64,000 nucleotides of DNA from Pseudomonas sp. GD04019 (lineage in GTDB: Bacteria; Pseudomonadota; Gammaproteobacteria; Pseudomonadales; Pseudomonadaceae). A program made the position numbers and the translations under genes. Position 1 is the stretch's first letter; each line of letters opens with the position of its first letter. The notes under the pieces were generated by a model that saw only the letters and a program-made list of their open reading frames with translations, did no database searches and was not told the DNA's origin. The stretch is from assembly GCF_029837695.1 (NCBI RefSeq), contig NZ_JAOEEA010000016.1, positions 59,367 to 123,366 of the forward strand, read 5' to 3'. Shown here one piece after another: positions 8,929 through 21,235 of the stretch.

Positions 8929-9261
8929 ATGCTCAACTACGTCTGGTTCTTCCTCGCCGCGCTGTTCGAGATCGGCGGCTGCTACGCCTTCTGGATGTGG
9001 CTGCGCCTGGGCAAGAGCGCCTGGTGGATCGCCCCCGGCCTGCTCAGCCTGACCCTGTTCGCCGTGTTGCTGACCCGCGTCGAGGCGGCCTATGCCGGGC
9101 GCGCCTATGCGGCCTATGGCGGGGTCTACGTGGTGGCTTCGCTGCTCTGGCTGGGGGTGATCGAGCGCACCCGCCCGTTGGTCTCGGACTGGCTCGGCGC
9201 GGTGCTGTGCCTGGTCGGGGCGGGCATCATCCTGCTCGGCCCGCGCTTCACCAGTCACTAG
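8929..9261 (+). CDS. YnfA/UPF0060-family small membrane protein
   Basis: A 110-residue protein with four membrane helices. The YnfA pattern is clear: FFLAALFEIGGCYAFWMWLR at the N terminus, RVEAAYAGRAYAAYGGVYV in the middle and DWLGAVLCLVGAGIILLGPR at the end. YnfA proteins resemble half-size small multidrug resistance transporters. The ATG at 8929 is chosen because it begins immediately before the first helix. It probably shares a transcript with the upstream hypothetical gene and ends 15 bases from the convergent YheU-family gene. Confidence 0.88.
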   Translation: MLNYVWFFLAALFEIGGCYAFWMWLRLGKSAWWIAPGLLSLTLFAVLLTRVEAAYAGRAYAAYGGVYVVASLLWLGVIERTRPLVSDWLGAVLCLVGAGIILLGPRFTSH

Positions 9262-9276
9262 CGGTCGCCCAGACCG

Positions 9277-9507
9277 CTAATCCTCCAGCCACTCCTTTGG
9301 CACTTCCTCGCGCAGCATCAGCTGGCACTGCTGGCTGTCCGGGTCGAAGGCGATCACCGCCTGGCCTTTTTCCAGTGCGCGCCGGGCCCGCTCGACGCGG
9401 GTGTCCAGCGGTGTCTCGTCGCCGTTATCGGTGCCCTCGCGGGTGACGAAGTCTTCCAGCAGGCGGGTCAGGGTCTCTGCTTCGAGCATCTGGTGGGGAA
9501 TCAGCAT
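9277..9507 (-). CDS. YheU-family (UPF0270) protein
   Basis: A 76-residue protein starting MLIPHQMLEAETLTRLLEDF and containing ALEKGQAVIAFDPDSQQCQL, both typical of the UPF0270/YheU family. The ATG at 9507 matches the family N terminus; longer readings in this frame run into the kinase gene and are not real. The family has no established function. It is the last gene of the NAGGN/hybrid-kinase neighbourhood, 62 bases after the kinase stop, as in P. aeruginosa. Confidence 0.88.
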   Translation of the reverse strand: MLIPHQMLEAETLTRLLEDFVTREGTDNGDETPLDTRVERARRALEKGQAVIAFDPDSQQCQLMLREEVPKEWLED

Positions 9508-9569
9508 GGCGGCTCCTGGGGCCAGTTTCTGCGCCGGCCCGTCAACAGGCGCCACGGCGGGCCGCCATG

Positions 9570-12332
<2,763 letters not shown>

Positions 12333-12422
12333 GCTTCTTATGGGTGATTGCCAGCACTTTGCCTAGTTGCCGCCCAGGCTTCAAGAGAGCATTGCAGAGC
12401 CTGTGCGGCCCTGCGCTGAAGC

Positions 12423-13619
12423 TTAGTCGGAAGACTCGCCGCGCGCTCCGAGCACGCTTTCGACGGTGGGCACCTGGGTGTCGCTGGCCATCTGCGCGTC
12501 GTGCTCGATCTGGTGGCTGAAGCGTTCCAGCGAGTGCTCGCGGGCCGGCTGGGCGTCGCTGGCGAACACCGGCGGGCTGAGCAGGTAGGCGCCGATCAGG
12601 CGGGTGAGGGCGGCCAGGCTGTCGATATGGGTGCGCTCGTAGCCGTGGGTGGCGTCGCAGCCGAAGGCCAGCAGGGCGACGCGGATATCGTGGCCGGCGG
12701 TCACGGCCGACTGGGCGTCGCTGTGGTAATAGCGGAACAGGTCGCGGCGCACCGGGATCTCGCCCTCGGCGGCCAGGCGCAGCAGGTGGCGCGACAGGTG
12801 ATAGTCGTAGGGACCGCCGGAGTCCTGCAGCGCCACGCTCACCGCATGTTCGCTGGACTGCTGGCCGGGCGCGACCGGCGCGATGTCGATGCCGACGAAC
12901 TCGCTGACGTCCCAGGGCAGGGCGGCGGCGGCGCCGGAGCCGACCTCCTCGGTGATGGTGAACAGCGGGTGGCAGTCGATCTGCGGTTCCAGGCCGCTCT
13001 CGGTCACCGCCTTGAGCGCCGCCAGCAGTGCCGCCACGCCGGCCTTGTCGTCCAGGTGGCGGGCGCTGATATGGCCGCTCTCGGTGAACTCGGGCAACGG
13101 GTCGAAGGCCACGAAGTCGCCCACCGACACACCCAGCGCCTCGCACTCGGCGCGGCTGGCGCAGGGGGCGTCGAGACGCAGCTCGATGTGATCCCAGCTC
13201 ACCGGCAGGCTGTCGACCTGGGTGTTGAAGGCGTGCCCGGAGGCCATCAGCGGCAGCACGCTGCCGCGCAGCACGCCGTTGTCGGTGAACAGGCTGACCC
13301 GGCTGCCCTCGGCGAAGCGGCTGGACCAGCAGCCCACCGGCGCCAGGGCCGGGCGGCCGCTGTCCTTGATCTCGCGGACGATGGCGCCGATGGTGTCCAG
13401 ATGCGCGGACACCGCCCGGTCCGGGCTGGACTGGCGGCCCTTGAGCGTGGCGCGGATGGTGCCACGGCGGGTCAGTTCGAAGGGAATGCCGAGCTCTTCC
13501 AGGCGCTCGGCGACATAGCGCACCGCGGTGTCGGTGAAGCCGGTGGGGCTGGGGATGGCCAGCAGCTCCAGCAGCACCTGGCGCAGATACGCCAGGTCGG
13601 GTTCGGGCAGGCGATGCAT
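12423..13619 (-). CDS. M42-family peptidase of the NAGGN osmoprotectant system
   Basis: A 398-residue di-metal aminopeptidase-like protein. Metal and catalytic signatures are seen as SAHLDTIGAIV, HLDDKAGVAALLAAL, ITEEVGSGAAAAL and a late ATHGYERTH. M42 enzymes are cytoplasmic, metal-dependent aminopeptidases. This subfamily occurs beside the NAGGN synthesis genes and may degrade or recycle the dipeptide, but that activity is an inference. It starts 13 bases after the ngg stop, so it belongs to the same operon. Confidence 0.88.
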   Translation of the reverse strand: MHRLPEPDLAYLRQVLLELLAIPSPTGFTDTAVRYVAERLEELGIPFELTRRGTIRATLKGRQSSPDRAVSAHLDTIGAIVREIKDSGRPALAPVGCWSSRFAEGSRVSLFTDNGVLRGSVLPLMASGHAFNTQVDSLPVSWDHIELRLDAPCASRAECEALGVSVGDFVAFDPLPEFTESGHISARHLDDKAGVAALLAALKAVTESGLEPQIDCHPLFTITEEVGSGAAAALPWDVSEFVGIDIAPVAPGQQSSEHAVSVALQDSGGPYDYHLSRHLLRLAAEGEIPVRRDLFRYYHSDAQSAVTAGHDIRVALLAFGCDATHGYERTHIDSLAALTRLIGAYLLSPPVFASDAQPAREHSLERFSHQIEHDAQMASDTQVPTVESVLGARGESSD

Positions 13620-13632
13620 AGGGCCTCCTCTG

Positions 13633-15369
13633 TCACGGATGCTGGCGGCTGAGCGGGAACAGCAGATCGATGAAGCGCTCGGCCGTCGGTTGCGGCTGGT
13701 GGTTGGCCAGGCCGACCCGCTCGTTGGCCTCGATCACCACGTAGTCCTCGCTCTCGGCGGATTCCACCAGCAGGTCCAGGCCCACCACCGGAATCTCCAG
13801 GGCGTGCGCCGCCTGCTCGGCGGCCTTGCGCAGGGTCGGATGCAGGCGCTCGGTCACGTCCTCGAGGATGCCGCCGGTGTGCAGGTTGGCGGTCTTGCGC
13901 ACGGCCAGGCGGGTGCCGGCGGGTAGCACGCTGGAGTAGTCGTAGCCGGCGTCGTGCAGGGTGCGCTGGGTCTCGGCGTCCAGCGGGATGCGGCTCTCGC
14001 CGCCGGTGGCGGCCTGGCGCCGGCGACTCTGCGCCTCGATCAGCGCGCCGATGCTGTGCACGCCATCGCCGATCACCTCGGCCGGGTGGCGGATGGCCGC
14101 GGCCACCACCTGGTAGCCGATCACCACGATGCGCAGGTCCTGGCCGCGGTGGTAGCTCTCCAGCAGCACGCGCTGGTCGAAGCGCCGGGCGCGCTCGATG
14201 GCTTCCTGCACCGCGTCTGCGGTGCGCAGGTCGACGGCCACGCCCTGGCCCTGTTCGCCGTCCACCGGCTTGACCACGATGCTGCCGTGCTCGGCGAGAA
14301 AGGCGGCGTTGTCCTCGGCGCTGCCGGCCAGGCGCTGGGCCGGCTGGCGCAGGCCGGCGCGGTCCAGGGCGCGGTGTGTCAGGCGTTTGTCCTGGCACAG
14401 GGTCATGCTCACCGCGCTGGTCAGATCGGACAGCGACTCGCGGCAGCGAATCCGCCGGCCGCCCTGGGCGAGGGTGAACAGGCCGCCTTCGGCGTCGTCC
14501 ACGCGCACCTCGATGCCGCGGCGGCGCGCCTCGTCGACGATGATCCGCGCATAGGGATTGAGCTCCGCCTCCGGGCCCGGCCCGAGGAACAGGGCCTGAT
14601 TGATGCCGTTGCGCCGTTTCACCGCGAAGGTCGGCAGCTCGCGGAAGCCGAGTTTGGCGTACAGGCTCTTGGCGCTGTCGTTGTCGTGCAGTACCGACAG
14701 GTCCAGGTAGTTGAGGCCACGGCCCATGAAATGCTCGACCAGGTGCCGCACCAGCGCCTCGCCAACCCCGGGGCGCTGGCAGCTCGGCGCCACGGCCAGG
14801 CACCACAGGCTGCTGCCGCCCTCGGGATCGTTGAAGGCCTCGCGGTGGTTGAGCCCCATCACGGCGCCGACCACCCGACCGTCCGCCTCGTCTTCGGCCA
14901 GCCAGTAGTCGGGGCCACCGGCCTCGCGCGGGGTCAGCTGCTCGGTGTCGATCGGCAGCATGCCGCGCTGCAGGTAGAGGCCGTTGATGCCCTCCCAGTC
15001 CTGCTCGCCCTGCACCCGGCGGATGCGGAAGCCGCGGAAGCTGGCGCGCGCCGGGCGGTAGTCGGTGAACCACAGGCGCAGGGTGTCGGAGGGATCGAGG
15101 AACAGCTGCTGCGGCGCCTGGGCCAGCACCTGGTGCGGCGCGGCCACGTACAGGGCGATGTCACGCTCGCCCGGGCGCTCTTCCTGCAGCGCATTGGCCA
15201 GGGCCTCGGCGTCCGGGTAGGTGTGGCCCAGCAGCAGGCGGCCCCAGCCGCAGCGCACGCTCTGCGGCTCCGGCTGCTCGATGCCGTCCTTGGCCAGGTG
15301 CGCCTGCAGGCGCTGGTAGGACGGCGGCTGGCCGCGCTGCAGGCGTTGGTTGTAGGCGGATGCACGCAT
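13633..15369 (-). CDS. ngg: N-acetylglutaminylglutamine synthetase (GNAT + ATP-grasp)
   Basis: A 578-residue two-domain enzyme. The N-terminal part (about 95-270) is a GNAT acetyltransferase with the acetyl-CoA site VAPSCQRPGVGEALVRHL. The C-terminal part (about 285-575) is an ATP-grasp ligase of the cyanophycin-synthetase type, with IVVKPVDGEQGQGVAVDL and the metal-binding VVIEANERVGLANHQPQ. It makes N-acetylglutaminylglutamine from acetyl-CoA and glutamine. The ATG at 15369 is chosen because AAGGAG lies 7 bases upstream; a GTG at 15393 overlaps that site. It sits 20 bases after asnO and 13 before the peptidase. Confidence 0.93.
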   Translation of the reverse strand: MRASAYNQRLQRGQPPSYQRLQAHLAKDGIEQPEPQSVRCGWGRLLLGHTYPDAEALANALQEERPGERDIALYVAAPHQVLAQAPQQLFLDPSDTLRLWFTDYRPARASFRGFRIRRVQGEQDWEGINGLYLQRGMLPIDTEQLTPREAGGPDYWLAEDEADGRVVGAVMGLNHREAFNDPEGGSSLWCLAVAPSCQRPGVGEALVRHLVEHFMGRGLNYLDLSVLHDNDSAKSLYAKLGFRELPTFAVKRRNGINQALFLGPGPEAELNPYARIIVDEARRRGIEVRVDDAEGGLFTLAQGGRRIRCRESLSDLTSAVSMTLCQDKRLTHRALDRAGLRQPAQRLAGSAEDNAAFLAEHGSIVVKPVDGEQGQGVAVDLRTADAVQEAIERARRFDQRVLLESYHRGQDLRIVVIGYQVVAAAIRHPAEVIGDGVHSIGALIEAQSRRRQAATGGESRIPLDAETQRTLHDAGYDYSSVLPAGTRLAVRKTANLHTGGILEDVTERLHPTLRKAAEQAAHALEIPVVGLDLLVESAESEDYVVIEANERVGLANHQPQPTAERFIDLLFPLSRQHP

Positions 15370-15389
15370 GATGAAGCTCCTTGTGTCGT

Positions 15390-17159
15390 TCACAGGCCCT
15401 GTTCACTGAGCCACAGATTGAGTGCGGCCAGCTGCCAGAGCTTGGAGCCGCCTAAGGGGGTGAGTTGGCCATCCGGCTCGCTGAGCAGGCGATCGAGCAC
15501 GGCGGGCTGGAACAGGCCACGGTCCTGGCTGGGGTCGAGCAACAGCTCCTGCACCCAGTCCAGGGTGGCGCCTTGCAGGTGCTTGAGGCCGGGCACTGGG
15601 AAGTAGCCCTTGGGCCGGTCGATGACCGCATGCGGGATGACCTTGCGCCCGGCTTCCTTGAGCACGTACTTGCCGCCATCCGGCAGCTTGAAGCGCGCCG
15701 GGATGCGTGCGGACAGCTCCACCAGGCGGTAGTCGAGGAACGGCGTACGGGCCTCCAGGCCCCAGGCCATGGTCATGTTGTCCACCCGTTTCACCGGGTC
15801 GTCGACCAGCATCACCGTGCCGTCCAGGCGCAGGGCCTTGTCCACCGCCGCGTCGGCGCCGGGCATGGCGAAGTGTTCGCGCAGGAACTCGCCGGCCCAG
15901 TCCGGGCCATGCCAGCGTGGGCGCAGGGTGGCCAGGGTCTCTTCCCGCGAGCGGTCGAAGAAGGCGGCACGGTAGGCGGCCTGCGGGTCCGCGGCGCCAT
16001 CCACCTGCGGGTACCAGTGGTAGCCGGCGAGCAGCTCGTCGGCGCCCTGGCCGCACTGCACCACGGTGCAGTGCTTGGCCACCTCGCGACCGAGCAGGTA
16101 GAAGGCGATGCAGTCGTGGCTGACCATCGGCTCGCTCATGGCGCGGAAGGCGTCCGGCAGCTCGGCGAGGATTTCCGCCTCGGCGATGCGCAGCTGCTGG
16201 TGGCGGGTGCCGTAGTGGCGGGCGATCAGGTCCGAGTAGAAGAACTCGTCGCCGCGCTCGCCGCCGGCATCCTCGAAGCCGATGGAGAAGGTTGCCAGGT
16301 TGGCCACGCCGGCCTCGTGTAGCAGGCCGACCAGCAGGCTGGAGTCGAGTCCGCCGGAGAGCAGCACGCCGACATCCAGTGCCGCGCGCTGGCGCACCTG
16401 CACGGCCTGGCGCAGGCCTTCGAGCACCCGTTCGCTCCAGTCCTCCAGCTGCAGGCCGGTCTCGTCGGCACGCGGGCCGAAGTCCAGCTGCCACCAGCGC
16501 CGCTCGACACGCCGGCCGTCGCGCTCAATGCGCAGCCAGGTGGCCGGTGGCAGCTTCTTCACCCCGGCCAGCAGGGTGCGCGGCGCCGGCACCACGGCGT
16601 GGAAGTTGAGGTAATGGTCGAGCGCGACCGGGTCCAGCGCCGAGTCGATGTCGCGGCCCTGCAGCAGGGCCGGCAGGGTGGAGGCGAAGCGCAGGCGAGT
16701 GCCGTCGTCGCTGAGGTACAGCGGCTTGACGCCGAGGCGGTCGCGGGCGAGGAACAGGCGCTCCGTGTCGCGCTCCCAGATGGCGAAGGCGAACATGCCA
16801 TTGAGTTTCGGCAGCACCTCTTCACCCCAGGCGTGGTAGCCCTTGAGCAGCACCTCGGTGTCGCCGTCGGAGTGGAACTGGTAGCCCAGGGCGCGCAGCT
16901 CGTCGCGCAGTTCCGGGTAGTTGTAGATGGCGCCGTTGAACACCATGGCCAGGCCGAACTGCTGGTCGACCATCGGCTGGCCGGAGGCCGGTGCCAGGTC
17001 CATGACCTTCAGGCGGCGGTGGCCGAGGCCCAGTGAACCGCTGCTATGGAAGCCGCAGGCATCGGGGCCCCGCGGGGCCAGGTGGTGGGTGATTCGGGCG
17101 AGGGCGGCCAGATCGGCCGGTTGGTGATCGAAACGTAATTCTCCAGCTATTCCGCACAT
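15390..17159 (-). CDS. asnO: N-acetylglutaminylglutamine amidotransferase (AsnB-like)
   Basis: A 589-residue class II glutamine amidotransferase. Cys2 in MCGIAGELRF is the glutaminase nucleophile. The synthetase domain has the PP-loop LLSGGLDSSLLVGLL near residue 262. The enzyme amidates the C terminus of N-acetylglutaminylglutamine to give the osmoprotectant NAGGN. It resembles asparagine synthetase, but the adjacent ngg and M42 peptidase genes place it in NAGGN synthesis (pathway described in P. aeruginosa and Sinorhizobium). It is the first gene of the operon; the 129-base spacer upstream should hold the osmotically controlled promoter, though no clear motif was identified. Confidence 0.93.
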   Translation of the reverse strand: MCGIAGELRFDHQPADLAALARITHHLAPRGPDACGFHSSGSLGLGHRRLKVMDLAPASGQPMVDQQFGLAMVFNGAIYNYPELRDELRALGYQFHSDGDTEVLLKGYHAWGEEVLPKLNGMFAFAIWERDTERLFLARDRLGVKPLYLSDDGTRLRFASTLPALLQGRDIDSALDPVALDHYLNFHAVVPAPRTLLAGVKKLPPATWLRIERDGRRVERRWWQLDFGPRADETGLQLEDWSERVLEGLRQAVQVRQRAALDVGVLLSGGLDSSLLVGLLHEAGVANLATFSIGFEDAGGERGDEFFYSDLIARHYGTRHQQLRIAEAEILAELPDAFRAMSEPMVSHDCIAFYLLGREVAKHCTVVQCGQGADELLAGYHWYPQVDGAADPQAAYRAAFFDRSREETLATLRPRWHGPDWAGEFLREHFAMPGADAAVDKALRLDGTVMLVDDPVKRVDNMTMAWGLEARTPFLDYRLVELSARIPARFKLPDGGKYVLKEAGRKVIPHAVIDRPKGYFPVPGLKHLQGATLDWVQELLLDPSQDRGLFQPAVLDRLLSEPDGQLTPLGGSKLWQLAALNLWLSEQGL

Positions 17160-17288
17160 GGTTCCTTACCGGTTTTGCCGTTGGGGATGGCCCCGCCAAG
17201 GCAGGAGCACAGATTCCGACAGGCGTATTCCCGGAAAGGTCTAGTCCATTTGGTTATATGGACGGCGATGCCATCACGCCCAGCCGGC

Positions 17289-19232
17289 CTAGCCGCGGAT
17301 CAGCCGGCGCAGCATGAAGCGGTTGGGGTGGCAGGCCTCGGCGACCGCACGCGGCAGGGGCAGCGGCTCGTCGCCGAGCCAGGCGGCCAGCAGTTCGCCG
17401 CACAGCGGCGCGCTGATCAGCCCGCGCGAGCCGTGGCCACTGTTGACGTACAGGTCGTTCAGCCAGGGGCAGGGTGTATCCGGCACCTGGCGCGCATCCT
17501 TGCCGAGCACCGCGTAGGCCTCGGCGAAGGCGGTCGGATCGGCCAAGGGGCCGACTATCGGCAGGTAGTCCGGGCTGGTGCAGCGGAATGCGGCGCGGCC
17601 TTGCAGCTGTGCCGGGGCGAGGGCATCGGCGCCCAGGCGAGCCGCCAGGTCGGTGGAGATTTCCCGCAGCAGATCGAGATTGCCGGCATGCTCGGCGGCG
17701 GTCGGCGCCAGGTCCTCGGCATGGAAGTCGAAGCTGGCGCCGAGGGTGTGTTCGCCGGCGCGCGGCGGCGCCACGTAGCCCTCGGCGCACAGCACGCAGC
17801 CCAGTGCGGCGCTGGCCGCGGTCTGCGGCAGGCGGCTGATCTGCCCGCGGATGCGCTTGAGCGGCAACTCGGCGAAGCGCTGCACCTCGGCGGCGCCGGC
17901 CAGCACCGCCACCGGCGCCTCGGCCAGCAGGCGTTCGCCGTTCCAGGCCTGCCAGTTGCCGTCGACGCGGCGCAGGTCGAGGGCTTCGCTATGCGGCAGC
18001 AGGCGGATGCTCGGATGGTCGGCCAGCAACCGGCACAGGGCAGGCGGATGCACCCAGCCGGCTTCGGGGTAGAACAGGCCACCGGCCGGCAGCGCGACCC
18101 CGGCGATGGTCTCGGCCTGCTGGCGATCCAGGCTCTGCAGCAGGTCGCTGGGGAAGGCCTCGGCCAGTTTGGCCTGGCGCTCGGCCTCCTTGGCGTCGAA
18201 GGCCAGCTGCAGCACGCCGCAGGCCGCCCAGTCGCCCGGCTGCAGGCGCTGCAGCAGGCGCCGGGTGTGGCCGAAGCCGGCCAGCACCAGCTGCGACAGC
18301 GCGGTGCCATGGGCGGAGAGCTTGAGGTAAAGCACGCCCTGGGGGTTGCCCGAGGCCTCGCGGGCCAGCGCATCGTGGCGTTCCAGCAGGGTCACCTGCC
18401 AGCCGCGGCTGGCCAGGCTGGCGGCCGTGGCGCAACCGGCCAGGCCGGCGCCGATCACCAGGGCCTGGCGCTTCTTCTGCTGGGCAGGGCGGGCATACCA
18501 GGGCTTTTCCGCTGGCGCCGGGGCGCCCTCGAAACGACCAAGCAGGATTTCCCATTTCTTGCCGTAGCCCGGCGCGCGGCGCATGACGAAGCCGGCCTCG
18601 ATCAGCGCGCGACGCACGTAGCCGGTGCTGGTGAAGGTGGCCAGGCTGGCGCCAGGAGCGGACAGCCGCGCCAGCTGCTGGAACAGCGGCGGGGTCCACA
18701 TCTCCGGATTCTTGGCCGGGGCGAAGCCGTCAAGGAACCACAGGTCGATGCGCGCATCCAGCTGCGGCAGCATCTGCAGCGCATCGCCGATCAGCAGGGT
18801 GAGGATCACCCGGCCGCCGCCCAGTACCAGGCGCTGGAACCCTGGGTGAATGGCGACATACTGTTCCAGCAGCGGCGCGGACCAGGGCGCCAGTTCCGGC
18901 CACAGGGCCAGGGCGCGTTGCAGGTCGGCGGCGGCCAGCGGGTACTTCTCGACGCTGACGAAGTGCAGCTGGGCATCGGCCGGCGCGCTGCGCTCGAACT
19001 GGCGCCAGGCGCAGAGGAAATTGGTGCCGGTGCCGAAGCCGGTCTCGCCGATCACCAGGCGTCCGTCGGCGGGCAGGGCGGCGCAGCGGGCCGCCAGGTC
19101 GGTGCCTTCGATGAACACGTGGTGGGTCTCGCCGAGCCCGTCCTGGCTGGCGAAGTAGATGTCGCCGAACTGGCGCGAGCGGGGCTGGCCCTGGTCGTCC
19201 CAATCGAGCTGGGCGTGGTGAAAATCGGTCAT
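17289..19232 (-). CDS. mnmC: Bifunctional tRNA mnm5s2U34 methyltransferase/FAD oxidoreductase
   Basis: A 647-residue fusion. The N-terminal MnmD methyltransferase domain has the SAM site GETGFGTGTNFL at residues 62-73. The C-terminal MnmC1 oxidoreductase has the FAD motif VIGAGLAGCATAASLASRG near residue 260 and ends with STDLAARLGA...NSGHGSRGL-type DAO-fold segments. The enzyme finishes the mnm5 modification at wobble uridine 34 of tRNAs. The start at 19232 (MTDFHHAQLDW) matches the family N terminus; a reading from 19283 adds 17 unrelated residues. It diverges from pap across a 95-base spacer. Confidence 0.93.
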   Translation of the reverse strand: MTDFHHAQLDWDDQGQPRSRQFGDIYFASQDGLGETHHVFIEGTDLAARCAALPADGRLVIGETGFGTGTNFLCAWRQFERSAPADAQLHFVSVEKYPLAAADLQRALALWPELAPWSAPLLEQYVAIHPGFQRLVLGGGRVILTLLIGDALQMLPQLDARIDLWFLDGFAPAKNPEMWTPPLFQQLARLSAPGASLATFTSTGYVRRALIEAGFVMRRAPGYGKKWEILLGRFEGAPAPAEKPWYARPAQQKKRQALVIGAGLAGCATAASLASRGWQVTLLERHDALAREASGNPQGVLYLKLSAHGTALSQLVLAGFGHTRRLLQRLQPGDWAACGVLQLAFDAKEAERQAKLAEAFPSDLLQSLDRQQAETIAGVALPAGGLFYPEAGWVHPPALCRLLADHPSIRLLPHSEALDLRRVDGNWQAWNGERLLAEAPVAVLAGAAEVQRFAELPLKRIRGQISRLPQTAASAALGCVLCAEGYVAPPRAGEHTLGASFDFHAEDLAPTAAEHAGNLDLLREISTDLAARLGADALAPAQLQGRAAFRCTSPDYLPIVGPLADPTAFAEAYAVLGKDARQVPDTPCPWLNDLYVNSGHGSRGLISAPLCGELLAAWLGDEPLPLPRAVAEACHPNRFMLRRLIRG

Positions 19233-19327
19233 GCGCGCACTCGGATGCAAGGTGGCGCATTGTAACGGCATGCCCAGGGGCACTGGGAATCCGCTAGGCT
19301 GAGCGAATTATTGGCAGGGAGATGGAT

Positions 19328-20815
19328 ATGTTCGAGTCCGCCGAATTGGGACATGCAATCGACGAAGAGACCTTCGACAAGGAGGTGCCGGCGCTGCGCG
19401 AGGCGCTGCTGGAGGCGCAGTTCGAGCTGAAGCAGCAGGGGCGCTTCCCGGTGATCATCCTGATCAACGGCATCGAGGGCGCCGGCAAGGGCGAGACGGT
19501 CAAGCTGCTCAACGAGTGGATGGACCCGCGGCTGATCCAGGTCAGCACCTTCGACGTGCAGACCGACGAGGAGCTGGCGCGGCCGCCGGCCTGGCGCTTC
19601 TGGCGTCAGCTGCCGCCCAAGGGGCGGATCGGCATCTTCTTCGGCAACTGGTACAGCCAGATGCTGCAGGGCAGGGTCCACGGCCACTTCAAGGATGCGG
19701 TGCTGGACCAGGCCATCGACAGCGCCCTGGCCCTGGAGCAGATGCTCTGCAACGAGGGCGCGCTGATCTTCAAGTTCTGGTTCCACCTGTCCAAGAAGCG
19801 CATGAAGACGCGCCTCAAGGAATTGCAGGACGATCCGCAGCGCGCCTGGCGCATCAGCCCTTTGGACTGGCAGCAATCGAAGACCTACGACAAGTTCGTG
19901 CACCACGGCGAACGGGTATTGCGCCGCAGCAGCCGCGACTTCGCGCCCTGGTACGTGGTGGAGGGCAGCGACGAGTGCTATCGCAGCCTGACGGTGGGGC
20001 GCATCCTGCTCGACGGCCTGCAGGCCGCCCTGCGCCACACCGGCCCGCGCACCGCGCAGCCGCATGTGGCGCCCATGGTCGCCAGCCTGGACAACCGCGG
20101 TCTGCTGGACTGCCTGGACCTGTCGCAGAGCCTGGAGAAGGACGAGTACAAGGACATGCTCGCCGTCGAGCAGGCGCGCCTGGCCATGCTGATGCGCGAC
20201 AAGCGCATGCGCCGGCATGCCCTGGTGGCGGTGTTCGAGGGCAACGACGCGGCCGGCAAGGGCGGCGCCATCCGCCGCGTGGCGGCGGCGCTGGACCCGC
20301 GCCAGTACCGCATCGTGCCGATCGCCGCGCCGACCGAGGAGGAGCGCGCCCAGCCCTATCTGTGGCGTTTCTGGCGGCACATTCCGGCGCGCGGCAAGTT
20401 CACCGTGTTCGATCGCTCCTGGTACGGCCGGGTGCTGGTGGAGCGGGTGGAGGGTTTCTGCGAGCCGTCCGACTGGCTGCGTGCCTACGGCGAGATCAAC
20501 GACTTCGAGGAGCAGCTGAGCAATGCCGGCGTGGTGCTGGTGAAGTTCTGGCTGGCCATCGACCAGGACGAGCAGTTCAAGCGTTTCCAGGAGCGCGAGG
20601 AGATCGCCTTCAAGCGCTTCAAGATCACCGAGGAGGACTGGCGCAACCGCGACAAGTGGGGCGAGTACCGCGATGCGGTGGGCGACATGGTCGACCGCAC
20701 CAGCACCTCGATCGCGCCCTGGACGCTGGTGGAGGCCAATGACAAGCGCTTCGCCCGGGTGAAAGTGCTGCGCACGATCAACGAGGCCCTGGAACGGGCC
20801 TTCGCCGGAGACTGA
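19328..20815 (+). CDS. pap: Polyphosphate:AMP phosphotransferase (two-domain PPK2 class II)
   Basis: A 495-residue protein made of two fused PPK2 domains. Walker A motifs are GIEGAGKGE (residues 49-57) and GNDAAGKGG (305-313). The second domain keeps the FDRSWYGRVLVERV element and probably carries the activity, while the first has FFGNWYSQML. The enzyme makes ADP from AMP and polyphosphate. The ATG at 19328 is preferred: AGGGAG at 19316-19321 is 6 bases upstream of it but directly abuts the ATG at 19322. Its stop is immediately adjacent to the stop of the convergent DUF6316 gene, with no base between. Confidence 0.92.
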   Translation: MFESAELGHAIDEETFDKEVPALREALLEAQFELKQQGRFPVIILINGIEGAGKGETVKLLNEWMDPRLIQVSTFDVQTDEELARPPAWRFWRQLPPKGRIGIFFGNWYSQMLQGRVHGHFKDAVLDQAIDSALALEQMLCNEGALIFKFWFHLSKKRMKTRLKELQDDPQRAWRISPLDWQQSKTYDKFVHHGERVLRRSSRDFAPWYVVEGSDECYRSLTVGRILLDGLQAALRHTGPRTAQPHVAPMVASLDNRGLLDCLDLSQSLEKDEYKDMLAVEQARLAMLMRDKRMRRHALVAVFEGNDAAGKGGAIRRVAAALDPRQYRIVPIAAPTEEERAQPYLWRFWRHIPARGKFTVFDRSWYGRVLVERVEGFCEPSDWLRAYGEINDFEEQLSNAGVVLVKFWLAIDQDEQFKRFQEREEIAFKRFKITEEDWRNRDKWGEYRDAVGDMVDRTSTSIAPWTLVEANDKRFARVKVLRTINEALERAFAGD

Positions 20816-21025
20816 CTAGAACGCGCGGCTCTCGATGATGTCGGCGGCCTGGCGCATGCGGCGGATATAGAAGGCGATTTCCCGCTCGGCATCGACGCGC
20901 GTGAAGTACGGGCCTTCGAGGGTACCCTCGCGGGTGGAGAAGAAGTACTGACCGTTGACCGCGCTGACCCTCTCGCTCCGGTAATGGGTGCCGGGAGTGG
21001 GGTCGATATGGCGTTGACCGAACAT
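20816..21025 (-). CDS. DUF6316-type small protein
   Basis: A 69-residue soluble protein starting MFGQRHIDPTPGTHYRSERV and containing FFSTREGTLEGPYFTRVDAE, a pattern I recognise from small conserved Pseudomonas proteins annotated as DUF6316. GGAGG lies 6 bases before the ATG at 21025, which fixes the start. No function is known. It converges on pap with adjoining stop codons. Confidence 0.72.
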   Translation of the reverse strand: MFGQRHIDPTPGTHYRSERVSAVNGQYFFSTREGTLEGPYFTRVDAEREIAFYIRRMRQAADIIESRAF

Positions 21026-21235
21026 GGCGAAGCCTCCTGCAGCAGCGTGCACTGTTGTGAGTGTAGTGGCTGGTCCCAGGCGAGCCGGGGCGCGCGACAA
21101 GTGGTCATTTTTTAGCCATATTGGGGCGTGCGCAGCACAGTTGCATGCTGTCCGACTGGTCAACTGTGGCTGCCGGAGCCGCGGGCCAGGGCCTAGAATG
21201 ACGGGCTATTTCGCTGTTGCGCTGTCGAGGCTGTC